Shown piece after piece: positions 25,886 to 34,689 of a stretch of 38,795 nucleotides of DNA. Made by a program: the position numbers and the translations under genes. Each line of letters starts with the position of its first letter. The first letter of the stretch is position 1. This DNA comes from Paraburkholderia mimosarum LMG 23256 = NBRC 106338. Lineage in GTDB: Bacteria > Pseudomonadota > Gammaproteobacteria > Burkholderiales > Burkholderiaceae. The stretch is from positions 1-38,795 of the forward strand of contig NZ_BBJJ01000061.1 of the NCBI RefSeq assembly GCF_000739815.1. Direction: 5' to 3'. The notes beneath the pieces are model-generated. The model worked only from the letters and a program-made list of their open reading frames with translations. It was not told the DNA's origin and did not search any database.

Positions 25886-26767
25886 ATGCAACAGCGTAAA
25901 TTCCTGATTACCGGCGCAACGGGCAAAACCGGCGTGCACGTGGTCGACAATTTGCTCGAGGCCGGACATGCCGTGCGCGCGATGGTCCACAAGGAAGACG
26001 CACGCAGCGCGGCGCTGCGTGCCGCCGGCGCCGAAGTGGTCGTGGGCGATCTGCTCGATCACGACGACCTGATTCGCGCCACGGCGGGCGTGTCCGGCGC
26101 TTACCTCTGTTATCCCGTGCGGCCCGGGTTCATTCAGGGCACCGCCTACTTTGCCGACGCCGCGCGCCGCGCCGGTCTCGAAGTCGTCGTGGAAATGTCG
26201 CAAATCTCCGCCCGCGAAGATGCGAAGAGCCACGCGGCGCGCGATCACTGGATCGCCGAGCGCGTGCTCGATTGGTCAGGCGTGCCGACCATTCATATTC
26301 GCCCGACCTTTTTTTCCGAATGGCTGATCTTCCCGTGGGTGCTCGACACCATCGTCAAGGAAGGGCAGATTACCTTGCCTTATGGCGCGGGGCGCCACGC
26401 GCCGATTGCCGCGGAAGACCAGGCACGCTTTATTGCGCACATGCTCACGCAACCGTCCGGCCATCTCGGCAAGACCTACGAACTTTGTGGCCCGGTCGAA
26501 CTCGACCATCACGGCATTGCCGACGAAATCGGCAAGGTCATCGACCGCAAGATCGTCTATCGCCCGGGCACGCTCGAAGAATATCGCGCACACTTGCAAA
26601 AGTACGATCTCCCCGAGTTCGCGATTCAGCACTTCATCGAGGTTGCCGTCGATTACCAGAACGGCGTGTTCAAGGGCACCGACAACGTCATCGAGCAGAT
26701 CACGGGAAAGGCGCCGCAAACGGTTGAAGCTTTCGTGCGTGCCAATCGTGAGCTTTTCCAGGCCTGA
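25886..26767 (+). CDS. NmrA-like NAD(P)-binding oxidoreductase
   Basis: 293 residues. The N-terminal Rossmann motif ITGATGKTGVHVVDNLLEAGHAVRAMVHK is the GxxGxxG form of atypical short-chain dehydrogenases, followed by VVGDLLDHDDLIRAT and GAYLCYPVRPG. The C-terminal region contains GKTYELCGPVELDHHGIADEI, as in NmrA/YtfG-type proteins, which act as quinone reductases or redox sensors. GGAGG before the ATG is a good ribosome binding site. It lies in a probable operon with the SDR gene downstream. Confidence 0.9.
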   Translation: MQQRKFLITGATGKTGVHVVDNLLEAGHAVRAMVHKEDARSAALRAAGAEVVVGDLLDHDDLIRATAGVSGAYLCYPVRPGFIQGTAYFADAARRAGLEVVVEMSQISAREDAKSHAARDHWIAERVLDWSGVPTIHIRPTFFSEWLIFPWVLDTIVKEGQITLPYGAGRHAPIAAEDQARFIAHMLTQPSGHLGKTYELCGPVELDHHGIADEIGKVIDRKIVYRPGTLEEYRAHLQKYDLPEFAIQHFIEVAVDYQNGVFKGTDNVIEQITGKAPQTVEAFVRANRELFQA

Positions 26768-26808
26768 TTCGAACGATCATCGTGCAGTATCCATTCAGGA
26801 GATTCGAA

Positions 26809-27525
26809 ATGAAGATCAAGGATTCCATCGTATTCGTAACAGGCGCGAGTCGCGGGCTCGGTCTGGCATTTGCGCGCGAGGCGCTCGCGCGCGGAGCCGC
26901 AAAGGTCTATGCGGGCGTGCGCAATCCGGAGCGCTTTAGCGAGCCCGGCATCGTGCCCGTCAAGCTCGACGTGACGGATCCTGCCTCGGTCACGGCGGCC
27001 GCGAAAATCGCATCGGATGTGACCGTGCTCGTGAACAACGCGGGGATTGCGGAAGTCAGCGAGTCGCCGTTTGCGCAAGACGTGGAAGACCAGGCGCGCC
27101 GCATCTTCGAAACGAATTTTTATGGGGTCGTCCGCACGACCCGCGCGTTCGAGGCATCGCTGCCCTCCAATGGCAACGGCGGCATCATCAACGTGCTTTC
27201 CGATGTTACGTGGCGCCCCGTGCCGTTCCTTGCGCCGTATTCGGCGTCGAAGGCCGCGGCCTGGAGTTATACCAACAACGCGCGGCTTCAGCTCAGGGAG
27301 CGCAAGATCGGTGTGGTCGGCGTGCACGTCGGTTTCGTGGATACGGATCTCACCAAGGGCTTCGACGTGCCGAAAGCCGATCCCGTCGATGTCGTTCGTC
27401 AGGCCTATGACGCCCTCGAAGCGGGCGAAAGCGAAGTGCTGGCCGATGACGGCAGCCGCGACCTGAAGCAGTCGCTCTCGGCTGCGGTGCCGGGTTACAT
27501 CGACCCTTCGGTTTTGCAGGCATAG
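26809..27525 (+). CDS. Short-chain dehydrogenase/reductase
   Basis: 238 residues. The classical SDR motifs are visible: TGASRGLGLAFAREAL for cofactor binding, LVNNAGIAE, and YSASKAAAW with the catalytic Tyr and Lys; a Ser-rich strand (IINVLSDVTW) precedes the Tyr. AGGAG seven bases before the ATG at 26809 fixes the start. It lies 41 bases after the NmrA-like gene. The substrate is unknown. Confidence 0.92.
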   Translation: MKIKDSIVFVTGASRGLGLAFAREALARGAAKVYAGVRNPERFSEPGIVPVKLDVTDPASVTAAAKIASDVTVLVNNAGIAEVSESPFAQDVEDQARRIFETNFYGVVRTTRAFEASLPSNGNGGIINVLSDVTWRPVPFLAPYSASKAAAWSYTNNARLQLRERKIGVVGVHVGFVDTDLTKGFDVPKADPVDVVRQAYDALEAGESEVLADDGSRDLKQSLSAAVPGYIDPSVLQA

Positions 27526-27581
27526 CTCGGCCTGCTGCAAAACGTCACGATTTGCGCGGCACTGGGCCATCGCTGACTCGC

Positions 27582-28232
27582 TCAGAATTCCATATCGAGC
27601 TCGTCGATGTCCTCGGTTTCCGATTGAGCGGCCTCGATCCATTCGGCGACATAGGGCTGCTTGAGCACACGCATGCAGTACTCGCCGATATCGGCATCGA
27701 GCGGCACATCGTAGGTCAGGAGTCGCGTGACGACGGGGGCGTACATCGCGTCGGCCGCGCCGATCTCGCCGAAGAGCCAGGGGCCGCCGTAGCGCTGGAG
27801 GCAGTCGCGCCAGATCGTGAGAACGCGCTCGATGTCGTCATGCGCGCGCGACCAGATCCGGAAATTCGGGAAATGGCCGCGCAGGTTCATCGGCAGCGCC
27901 GAGCGCAGCGCGCTGAAGCCCGAGTGCATTTCGCCGCAAACCGAGCGGCAGTGCGCACGCGCCTTGCGATCCTCCGGAAGGAGCCGCGCCTGCGGGCGGA
28001 TCTCGTTGAGGTATTCGCAGATCGCGAGCGTGTCCCAGATCTCGATGCCGTCGTGTCTCAGGCAGGGCACGAGTATCGAAGGCGAGAGCAGCAGAAGCTC
28101 GGCGCGCGCGGCGGCGTCGTCGACGGGGACGGTGACCGCTTCGAATTCCAGTCCCGCAAGTTTCGCGAGCAGCCAGCCTCGCATGGACCACGAAGAATAG
28201 TTTCGACTGCTGATCGTCAAGGTGGTGTTCAT
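27582..28232 (-). CDS. Glutathione S-transferase family protein
   Basis: 216 residues. The N-terminal thioredoxin-like domain reads LTISSRNYSSWSMRGWLLAKLAGLEFE, with Ser residues near position 13-15 that could activate glutathione. ILVPCLRHDGIEIWDTLAICEYLNE contains the cis-Pro and the glutathione-contacting region. A helical C-terminal domain follows. The C-terminus is acidic (ETEDIDELDMEF). It is convergent with the SDR gene and divergent from phaZ. The conjugation substrate is unknown. Confidence 0.92.
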   Translation of the reverse strand: MNTTLTISSRNYSSWSMRGWLLAKLAGLEFEAVTVPVDDAAARAELLLLSPSILVPCLRHDGIEIWDTLAICEYLNEIRPQARLLPEDRKARAHCRSVCGEMHSGFSALRSALPMNLRGHFPNFRIWSRAHDDIERVLTIWRDCLQRYGGPWLFGEIGAADAMYAPVVTRLLTYDVPLDADIGEYCMRVLKQPYVAEWIEAAQSETEDIDELDMEF

Positions 28233-28569
28233 CTGAACTCGTCCGGTTCAAACGGCGGCTTCCTGTGCGCGAGAATTCGCCACGGCGCCCATGCATCGCG
28301 CATGCGCGCCGCGCACGCCGCGCGGGCGTGCTGCACCACGAACGACGCCGTTGCACTGTTTTGCTGCACGCGGCGGCGTGATTTGCGCTTGCACGCACCG
28401 CGAGCCCCCGAGCGCCAGGCGCGTAGATGGCGCGCCGTGCACACACGACTCGGCGTGGCTCTTGCCGGAGCCACGCGGTGCAAGCACCGTGCCATGGAAT
28501 GCGCTCTGGAGCGCTCGCTGGCATATGTATTGCCTATTGAGCGTTCACCGAAATCGGGGACTCGCGCCC
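28233..28569. other. 337-base divergent region between GST and PHB depolymerase genes
   Basis: No gene is supported here. The phaZ frame stays open upstream but the reading is Arg/Pro/Cys-rich and unlike protein. CGTGGCTC at 28454-28461 pairs with GAGCCACG at 28468-28475, a short hairpin of unknown role. Confidence 0.4.
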
Positions 28570-29931
28570 ATGAATCTGCTTGCCTATCCGGCCTACCAGG
28601 CGATGGCGGACCTGGCGCTTCCGCTTCGTGCCGCCGCAACGCTCGTACGCACCACGCTCGCCGCATGGCCTGCTCTCGCGGGCGGACTCGACGCGCGCGA
28701 TCTCGACGCGAGTTGGGAAATGCTCGAAATAGCCGGCTTGACGCATTCGCGCCCGCCCTTCGGCATCGAGTCGGTGCAAGTGGACGGCAAACCGGTGCCG
28801 GTTACCGAAGAGGTCGTAAGGCGCACCCCGTTCGCCACGCTCCTGCGCTTTCGCAAGGACGCGCCCGCCGCGCAACCGCGCGTGCTGCTCGTCGCGCCGA
28901 TGTCGGGGCACTTCGCCACCTTGCTGCGCGGGACCGTGCGCACGATGCTGGCCGATCACGACGTCTACATCACCGACTGGCACAATCCGCGCGATGTGCC
29001 GCTGGCGGCCGGGCGCTTCGGCTTCGACGAATATGTCGAGCACGTGATGGCGTTCCTCCGCGCGGTCGGGCCCGATTCGCACCTGATGGCGATCTGCCAG
29101 CCCACGGTCGCCGCACTGGCGGCCGTTTCGCTGATGGCCGCCGACAACGATCCGGCGCAGCCCGCGAGCATGACGCTCATGGCCGGCCCAATCGATTGCC
29201 GCGTGAATCCCACCGCGGTCAACACGCTGGCAAACAGCAAGCCAATCGAATGGTTCGAGCGCAATCTCATCAGCACGGTGCCTGGCGGCTTTGCGGGCGC
29301 GCATCGGCGCGTGTATCCCGGGTTCGTTCAGCTAGGCGCGTTCATGTCGATGAATTTCGAGCGGCATCTGGCCTCGTTTGCCGAGATGCGCCGGGAGCGC
29401 GCCAAGGGCGACGCCACCAAAGCCGATGCAATCCGCGCCTTCTACCGCGAGTATTTCGCCACGACCGACCTCACCGCCGAGTTCTACCTGGAAACGGTGC
29501 GCTCTGTGTTTCAGGAATACGCGCTGCCGCTGGGCAAGCTCAAGGTGGGCGATCGCCTCGTCGAGCCGCATGCGATCCGGCGCACGGCGCTGCTGACGAT
29601 CGAAGGCGAGAAGGACGATATCTGTGCGATCGGGCAGACGGTCGCCGCGCAGGCGCTGTGCACGGGCCTGCGGCCGTACATGAAGACGCATCACGTGCAA
29701 ACGGGCGTGGGGCACTACGGTGTGTTCAACGGCCGGCGCTGGGATACGCAGATCTATCCGCTCGTTCGATCCACGATTCACGATCATGAGCCGCGAGCGC
29801 GGCGCTTTGCCATGACGGCGGCTTCAGGGGGCACCGGTCAAGTCACGCTGCGCGCGTTGCTCGAAGCGGACACGCAGGCGACAGCGGCGATTTCGACGGC
29901 CGCGCAAGTGCAATCCAAAGAAGGACGATGA
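28570..29931 (+). CDS. phaZ: Intracellular polyhydroxyalkanoate depolymerase
   Basis: 453 residues. It matches intracellular PHB depolymerases of the PhaZ1 type: MNLLAYPAYQAMADL start, RPPFGIESVQVDGKPVPVTEEVV, LLVAPMSGHFATLLRGTVRTML, YITDWHNPRDVPLAAGRFGFDEYVEH and VGHYGVFNGRRW. The nucleophile is expected to be Cys176 in MAICQPTVAA, in place of the usual lipase-box Ser, as known for this family. It degrades stored polyhydroxybutyrate granules in the cytoplasm. The C-terminal 45 residues are Ala/Thr-rich and variable. A beta-ketothiolase gene 1.8 kb downstream belongs to the same metabolism. Confidence 0.93.
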   Translation: MNLLAYPAYQAMADLALPLRAAATLVRTTLAAWPALAGGLDARDLDASWEMLEIAGLTHSRPPFGIESVQVDGKPVPVTEEVVRRTPFATLLRFRKDAPAAQPRVLLVAPMSGHFATLLRGTVRTMLADHDVYITDWHNPRDVPLAAGRFGFDEYVEHVMAFLRAVGPDSHLMAICQPTVAALAAVSLMAADNDPAQPASMTLMAGPIDCRVNPTAVNTLANSKPIEWFERNLISTVPGGFAGAHRRVYPGFVQLGAFMSMNFERHLASFAEMRRERAKGDATKADAIRAFYREYFATTDLTAEFYLETVRSVFQEYALPLGKLKVGDRLVEPHAIRRTALLTIEGEKDDICAIGQTVAAQALCTGLRPYMKTHHVQTGVGHYGVFNGRRWDTQIYPLVRSTIHDHEPRARRFAMTAASGGTGQVTLRALLEADTQATAAISTAAQVQSKEGR

Positions 29932-29967
29932 CCGGACCGGCCCCCGCAGCCAGGTTCGGAGCCGACC

Positions 29968-30420
29968 TCAGACGTGAGCGCTGCCGAGCATCGTTCCGCG
30001 GCACGCTGGCGATCCGCAGCGGCAAACGTATTCGCGCAGGGTGTCTTCGCACGTATCCTCGGGCAATTCGAGGGCGTAGTCGATGAAAAGCTCCTCGCCC
30101 GGCAAGATGTCGCGGCACGCGTCGATGAATACATGTCCGTCGATTTCGACGGTTTCACAGTTCGCCTGGCATGCGTGATTGAGCCAGCGCGCCCAGTTGC
30201 CGCCCTGGCCGCCGTCGATCACCCGGCCATCGGAAAGACCAAAGAGAAAAGTATGCGCGCCGTCTTCGCGCAGCCGATAACGCCGCGCCGCACTGCGCCA
30301 GGTGATGACTTTCCCTTTGTATTCGAAGATGCGCTCGCCGGCCCGCAGGGGGCGCAATGCATAGACACCTTTGCCGTGCACCGGCGACTGCCGGACAGTC
30401 ATTCGTTTGCTCATGGCCAT
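29968..30420 (-). CDS. SET-domain protein-lysine methyltransferase
   Basis: 150 residues. The SET fold is evident: SPVHGKGVYALRPLRAGERIFEYKG at the start, WLNHACQANCETVEIDG for S-adenosylmethionine binding, GEELFIDYAL with the catalytic Tyr, and a post-SET cluster VCRCGSPACRGTM (C-x-C-x4-C) that would bind zinc with the upstream Cys of NHACQANC. This is a compact, eukaryote-like SET protein; bacterial members exist but the targets are mostly unknown. ATGs at 30420 and 30414 are both possible. It is divergent from the MarR gene. Confidence 0.9.
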   Translation of the reverse strand: MAMSKRMTVRQSPVHGKGVYALRPLRAGERIFEYKGKVITWRSAARRYRLREDGAHTFLFGLSDGRVIDGGQGGNWARWLNHACQANCETVEIDGHVFIDACRDILPGEELFIDYALELPEDTCEDTLREYVCRCGSPACRGTMLGSAHV

Positions 30421-30650
30421 GCTCGCGCGTTGAACGCGTGAAGTATAAGCGGCCGCGATGAAAGCAAGTAACTAAATTGCCTGTGTGCGATGGCGCCGGC
30501 GATTGGGCATTCACCGCGTGCTTGCACGGCATGAAAGCGTGCGCGACAGCACAGCCTCGACTGCTCTACAGTTGACCTCGCGGCCGGGATCAGGGCAACA
30601 TACGCGGGTTTACCGAGTGGGCTTCCGGATCCAATTTTTTGAGCGGACAT

Positions 30651-31106
30651 ATGGCAAGTACGAATGAGCCAGGCGCAGACGCCTCATTGACCTACCGGCT
30701 GAAGGCATTGACCAAGATTGCCGATCGCATGAGCAGCGAGTTGTCGCGCGAAAAGCTCGGCGTGCCGTATCCCGAGGCGAGCATCATCGCGGCGATCGGC
30801 ACGTTCGGCCCGCAGACCGTCATGGATATCTCCCGGCGTGCCAATCTCGACAAGAGCCAGGCGAGCCGCACGGTCGAGGCCATGCTGACCAAGGAGATCC
30901 TCGCGCGCGCGGGCAACGACAAGGACGGGCGCAGCGTCATCATTTCGCTCACGGCCGAGGGCAAGAAGATCTTCAAGAAGGTCGGCCCGACGCTGGAGAA
31001 GCGCGACAGCGACCTCTACCAGGGACTCAACGAGGCGGAGCGCGTCGCGCTGCGCTTTCTGCTCGACAAGATCCTCGCCTCCCACGGCTGGGACGCCGGG
31101 GCCTGA
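30651..31106 (+). CDS. MarR-family transcriptional regulator
   Basis: 151 residues from the ATG at 30651; a TTG at 30639 is an alternative. The winged helix is clear: MDISRRANLDKSQASRTVEAMLTKEILARAGNDKDGRSVIISLTAEGKKIFKKV. It is divergent from the SET gene with a 230-base region between. Its targets and ligand are unknown. Confidence 0.9.
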   Translation: MASTNEPGADASLTYRLKALTKIADRMSSELSREKLGVPYPEASIIAAIGTFGPQTVMDISRRANLDKSQASRTVEAMLTKEILARAGNDKDGRSVIISLTAEGKKIFKKVGPTLEKRDSDLYQGLNEAERVALRFLLDKILASHGWDAGA

Positions 31107-31288
31107 TCTCCTCCTTGCGACATGCCGGGCCGTTGGAGCCGTCGTGCCCGCTTCGCTTCGCGTGCGTTGCTGGCAGGCACGCGAGCAGTCATTGAATTGT
31201 CATCAAATTGCCGACGTGAAGCGCAATGCCGTCTCGCGGCGCATTGGGTGTTAACGCGCAGTGGCGCATACGCCTAAAACAATGGCAT

Positions 31289-31309
31289 TTGAAGCGAAAA
31301 GCGCTTCAA
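31289..31309. repeat. Inverted repeat upstream of a small peptide gene
   Basis: TTGAAGCG at 31289-31296 pairs with CGCTTCAA at 31302-31309 across AAAAG. It lies about 100 bases before the 63-residue peptide gene in an otherwise empty 305-base gap, and could be an operator. Confidence 0.35.
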
Positions 31310-31411
31310 CGGATTGCCGTATCGTTCGCTCACATCGAAAAGGATGCCGGACGCGCTGCGTGAAGTCACAGCGGCCGTGCGGATCAATATTCTCTTTGGA
31401 GCACGATCGCA

Positions 31412-31603
31412 ATGAAACACATCATCATGGAGAGCCCCGAGGCGGGCGCCGAGGGCAGCGTGGCGGGGACCGAGCCGCGCAGCGGTGCGGACGTGGCAAG
31501 CCGCAGTGCCGCACCGCAGTCGCCGTCGAACTGGGCGTGGGCGAGCGCGACCGGCCAGTACGACTGGATGGACAACTACGCGCCTTTTGTCACGCTCGAC
31601 TAG
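31412..31603 (+). CDS. Small 63-residue protein with aromatic C-terminus
   Basis: I do not recognise a family. The first 40 residues are acidic and Ala/Ser/Gly-rich (ESPEAGAEGSVAGTEPRSG). The last 24 are aromatic and polar (NWAWASATGQYDWMDNYAPF, ending VTLD). GGAG lies 10 bases before the ATG. The shape of a bland leader followed by a residue-rich end resembles a precursor peptide, but no modifying enzyme is adjacent. It may equally be a conserved small protein or not translated. Confidence 0.5.
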   Translation: MKHIIMESPEAGAEGSVAGTEPRSGADVASRSAAPQSPSNWAWASATGQYDWMDNYAPFVTLD

Positions 31604-31652
31604 CAAGTGACGCGCACTAGCAGCACGAGCGCGGTGGCCCATATCGCAAGAA

Positions 31653-31679
31653 GCGCCGCCTTCCGATGGAAGGCGGCGC
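31653..31679. terminator. Strong hairpin terminator, probably bidirectional
   Basis: GCGCCGCCTTCC at 31653-31664 pairs with GGAAGGCGGCGC at 31668-31679 across GAT. Read from the minus strand, it lies 25 bases past the thiolase stop and is followed by TTCTT. It also lies after the small peptide gene on the plus strand. Confidence 0.75.
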
Positions 31680-31704
31680 GCAAAAGTAGAACGCCAGGAG
31701 AACG

Positions 31705-32895
31705 TCAGGCCTCGATGTTCTCGAAGATGGCGGCAATGCCTTGCCCGCCGCCGATGCACATCGTGACGAGCGCGTAACGGCCGCCCGTGCGCTTCAGTTC
31801 ATAAAGCGCCTTGACGGTGATGAGCGCGCCCGTCGCGCCGATCGGATGACCGAGCGAGATGCCCGAGCCATTGGGATTCACCTTCGCTGGATCGAGCTGC
31901 AGTTCCTGACTCACGGCGCAGGCCTGAGCGGCGAAGGCCTCGTTCGCCTCGATGACATCGATGTCGCTGATGCGCAGACCGGCGCGTTCGAGCGCGAGAC
32001 GAGTGGCAGGCACGGGGCCGATGCCCATGTAGCGCGGATCGACCCCCGCGTGCGCATACGCGACGAGCCGCGCCATTGGTTTGATGCCATGGCGCGCGGC
32101 GGTTTGCCGCTCCATCATCAGCACGGCGGCAGCGGCGTCGTTGATGCCCGACGCATTGCCGGCCGTGACGGTGCCGTTCTCCTTCCTGAAGACCGGGCGC
32201 ATGGCGGCCAGGTCAGCGAGGTCGATGTCCGTACGAACATGCTCGTCGGTATCGAACACCACTTCCTTGCCTTTTACCTTGCGCGTGACCGGCAGGATCT
32301 GCTCCTTGAAGCGGCCCTCGGCAATCGCGCGCGCCGCCCGGCGATGCGACTCGACGGCGAGTGCGTCCTGCTGCTCGCGCGTGATGCCGAATTTCTCCGC
32401 GACGTTTTCGGCGGTGACGCCCATCGGCACGGTGTCGAACGGATCGTTCAGCGCGCCGAGCATCATGTCGACCAGACGGCTGTCGCCCATGCGCGAGCCA
32501 AAGCGCGCATCCATGGAGAGATACGGGGCGCGGCTCATGTTCTCGGCGCCGGCGCCGATGGCGACTTCGGCGTCGCCCAGCAAAATGGTCTGGGCCGCGG
32601 ACACGATCGCCTGGAGCCCCGAGCCGCACAGGCGATTGACGTTGAAGGCGGGCGTGGACTGCGCCACCCCGCCCTGGATCGCGGCTACGCGGGAGAGATA
32701 GAGGTCCCTGGGTTCGGTCGGGATCACATTGCCGAAGACCACGTGGCCGACCTGGTCGCCCGCCACCCCGGCGCGCGCGAGCACCTCGCGCACCACCAGC
32801 GTGCCGAGTTCGGTTGTGGGCAAGTCCTTCAGGCTACCGCCAAATTTGCCAATAGCGGTGCGCACACCGCTCACTACGACGACTTCGCGTTCCAA
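31705..32895 (-). CDS. bktB: Beta-ketothiolase / acetyl-CoA acyltransferase
   Basis: 396 residues from a TTG at 32895. The start gives (M)EREVVVVSGVRTAIGKFGGSL, matching the N-terminus of BktB thiolases, with GGAG nine bases upstream; the nearest upstream ATG would add 28 unlikely residues. Catalytic parts are the nucleophile Cys in NRLCGSGLQA, NEAFAAQA, GISLGHPIGATGA with the active His, and the second Cys in VTMCIGGGQG. It condenses or cleaves acyl-CoA units and would feed or drain polyhydroxyalkanoate pools together with phaZ. A strong hairpin follows. Confidence 0.92.
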   Translation of the reverse strand: MEREVVVVSGVRTAIGKFGGSLKDLPTTELGTLVVREVLARAGVAGDQVGHVVFGNVIPTEPRDLYLSRVAAIQGGVAQSTPAFNVNRLCGSGLQAIVSAAQTILLGDAEVAIGAGAENMSRAPYLSMDARFGSRMGDSRLVDMMLGALNDPFDTVPMGVTAENVAEKFGITREQQDALAVESHRRAARAIAEGRFKEQILPVTRKVKGKEVVFDTDEHVRTDIDLADLAAMRPVFRKENGTVTAGNASGINDAAAAVLMMERQTAARHGIKPMARLVAYAHAGVDPRYMGIGPVPATRLALERAGLRISDIDVIEANEAFAAQACAVSQELQLDPAKVNPNGSGISLGHPIGATGALITVKALYELKRTGGRYALVTMCIGGGQGIAAIFENIEA

Positions 32896-33270
32896 TTTCA
32901 ATCGCTCCGTAAAAAGATGGGTGAGTGGGTCATCCGCTGTGCCGTAAAGGTAATATATCAACCAGATGGCGATGGCCACGCGGTTGGTTTGCTGTTGCCT
33001 GAGGAGCCTGAAAGAAGGGGCAAATCATCAGAGAAAAAGCCGGTCGGCACGGCGTCATGCAACACAGATTATGCAGCAGTTAGCGCGCTGTGTCTCCCTC
33101 TGCAAAAGATGATAAGTAAACTAATCTGTCAATGATCTGCGCGGGAATTCACTCAATTAAACGATGATTGGCGACAAGATGACGCCGACGACCCGAAGGC
33201 GTCGCATATATAGTTGATTTGTCATTCAACGCAATCGACGGTGACAAGTCGGCGCCGTACAGGAGGCAGT
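32896..33270. other. 375-base AT-richer divergent gap
   Basis: No gene is supported. It separates the thiolase gene from a small unknown gene. It contains the thiolase ribosome binding site (GGAG) and an AT-rich stretch at about 33110-33235 (including CATATATAGTTGATTTGTCA) suitable for promoters of both. The local base composition is clearly lower in GC than its surroundings. Confidence 0.45.
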
Positions 33271-33621
33271 ATGTTAAAGAACGCTAGCGAAGCGTATCCG
33301 GATCTGGCGGGCGATCTGACTCGCGTCCAAACCTCGCGCGTGACGCAGGCGCTATTCATCAAGGACAGGTTGGGCGGCCAGCTACTGGTGATCACCCGGC
33401 AGGGCGAGCCACAAGCCGTGTTTCCGGCGACCGACCGCAATATCGAAGTGATTTTGTGCGCGGGCTTGCGCATTCACGAATACGTCATGATCGACGGTGA
33501 AATCGACTATCAGGAAATTGCCGAAAGTCGAGACCATTTCAGAGACGCTGCAGAGTGCATCACCTTCGGAGCCGCGGATATCCGTGCGGCGGGCTGCCTG
33601 CTTGCCGGCGCGCACGGGTGA
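33271..33621 (+). CDS. Conserved-looking small protein of unknown function
   Basis: 116 residues. The start has a strong AGGAGG ribosome binding site seven bases before the ATG. The sequence looks like a single alpha/beta domain: TQALFIKDRLGGQLLVITRQGEPQAVFPATDRNIEV, then IHEYVMIDGEIDYQEIAESRDHF, with three Cys residues in the C-terminal half. I do not recognise a family. It is convergent with the VOC gene. Confidence 0.75.
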   Translation: MLKNASEAYPDLAGDLTRVQTSRVTQALFIKDRLGGQLLVITRQGEPQAVFPATDRNIEVILCAGLRIHEYVMIDGEIDYQEIAESRDHFRDAAECITFGAADIRAAGCLLAGAHG

Positions 33622-33673
33622 CGGCGCGGCGGCTCGCGCGCCCGGGCAGGCGCGCGGTAGGTCGCGGTAGGTA

Positions 33674-34096
33674 TTAGTTCTCTCGTCCCTGCTTCGGCGC
33701 CTGGATCATCTTCCAGCCGTTGCCCGCGGGATCGCGAAAACCGGCGTCGATACTGCCGTAGCGGTCGACCGGTTCCTGTGTGAATTCCACGCCGAGCTTT
33801 TTCAACCGCTCGAAACTGGCCCTGCAGTCCGCCACACAGAGCACGAGGGGCGGCATCGCGCCCTTGGCCACCATGGCGCGCAGCGTTCGTGCGGTGGCGT
33901 CGTCGTGCACGGGCGGCCCCGGCACGAACAGGCCGAGCTGAAACGATGGCTGTTCCGGATGCTGGACCGTGAGCCAGCGGTACGCGCCGTTGCGCACGTC
34001 CGTATGCACCCGGAATCCGAGTTTGTCGACGTAAAACCGCAGCGCTTCGTCCTGATCGTCGACGTACAGGCCCACCACGTTGATCCCCTGGTTCAT
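33674..34096 (-). CDS. VOC-family (glyoxalase-fold) protein
   Basis: 140 residues, one VOC domain of two beta-alpha-beta-beta-beta modules: VVGLYVDDQDEALRFYVDKLGFRVHTDV at the start and GSIDAGFRDPAGNGWKMIQ at the end. No signal peptide is present. Its start overlaps the AraC stop by four bases (ATGA), so the two are co-translated. The substrate is unknown. Confidence 0.9.
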   Translation of the reverse strand: MNQGINVVGLYVDDQDEALRFYVDKLGFRVHTDVRNGAYRWLTVQHPEQPSFQLGLFVPGPPVHDDATARTLRAMVAKGAMPPLVLCVADCRASFERLKKLGVEFTQEPVDRYGSIDAGFRDPAGNGWKMIQAPKQGREN

Positions 34097-34668
34097 GTCG
34101 CCTCCTTGATAGATGGCCGCACTGTAGCTTTGGCCGCGCGCCGGCGCTTCTCCAAAACTGCTGTGGTGAGATCGGGGCGCTGCGCCGCCTTCAGCACGCA
34201 GGCCGGTATGCGGTCGAGCTCGCGCAGGCTCGCCCTGGCCTCGATGCGCATGGCGCTGGGGCTCATGCCGGTGATGTCGCGGAAGGTGCGGCCGAACGTG
34301 CCGAGGCTCTCCCAGCCGGTGGCGAAGGCGATTTCGGTGATATCCAGCGCGGTGTCGCGCAGCAGGGTGGCCGCCTGCTCGATGCGCCTCGTGAGCAGAT
34401 AGCGATGCGGAGGGAGACCGAAGGCGCGCTTGAAGGAGCGCGCGAAATGGGCTTCGGAAACGCCGCTGACTTCCGCGAGGCGCTTGACGGGCCAGGCCTC
34501 ATGGGAGGCGGCGTCCATGCGGTCCTTCGCGCGCAGCAGGCGGCGCAGGAGGGCGGGGTCCTGCAAGGCATCGGCGGTGGCCAGTTCGCGGCGCGTGTTG
34601 TCGACCGCGAATGTGCCGCATTTGAGGGCGGCGCAAGATGGCATGCAGGCGTCTGAAGTGGGCGGCAT
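34093..34668 (-). CDS. AraC-family transcriptional regulator (short)
   Basis: 191 residues, with the AraC DNA-binding region in the middle: PVKRLAEVSGVSEAHFARSFKRAFGLPPHRYLLTRR and ITEIAFATGWESLGTFGRTFRDITGMSPSAMR. The N-terminal part is short (about 60 residues, with three Cys in ACMPSCAALKC) and lacks a normal ligand domain. It is co-transcribed with the VOC gene and probably controls it. Confidence 0.9.
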   Translation of the reverse strand: MPPTSDACMPSCAALKCGTFAVDNTRRELATADALQDPALLRRLLRAKDRMDAASHEAWPVKRLAEVSGVSEAHFARSFKRAFGLPPHRYLLTRRIEQAATLLRDTALDITEIAFATGWESLGTFGRTFRDITGMSPSAMRIEARASLRELDRIPACVLKAAQRPDLTTAVLEKRRRAAKATVRPSIKEAT

Positions 34669-34689
34669 GCCGGTAGTTTAGGCCCAACG

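Noticed and set aside
28291..28569. Upstream in-frame extension of the PHB depolymerase
   Set aside because: The extension is Arg/Pro/Cys-rich and unlike the family; the ATG at 28570 gives the expected N-terminus.
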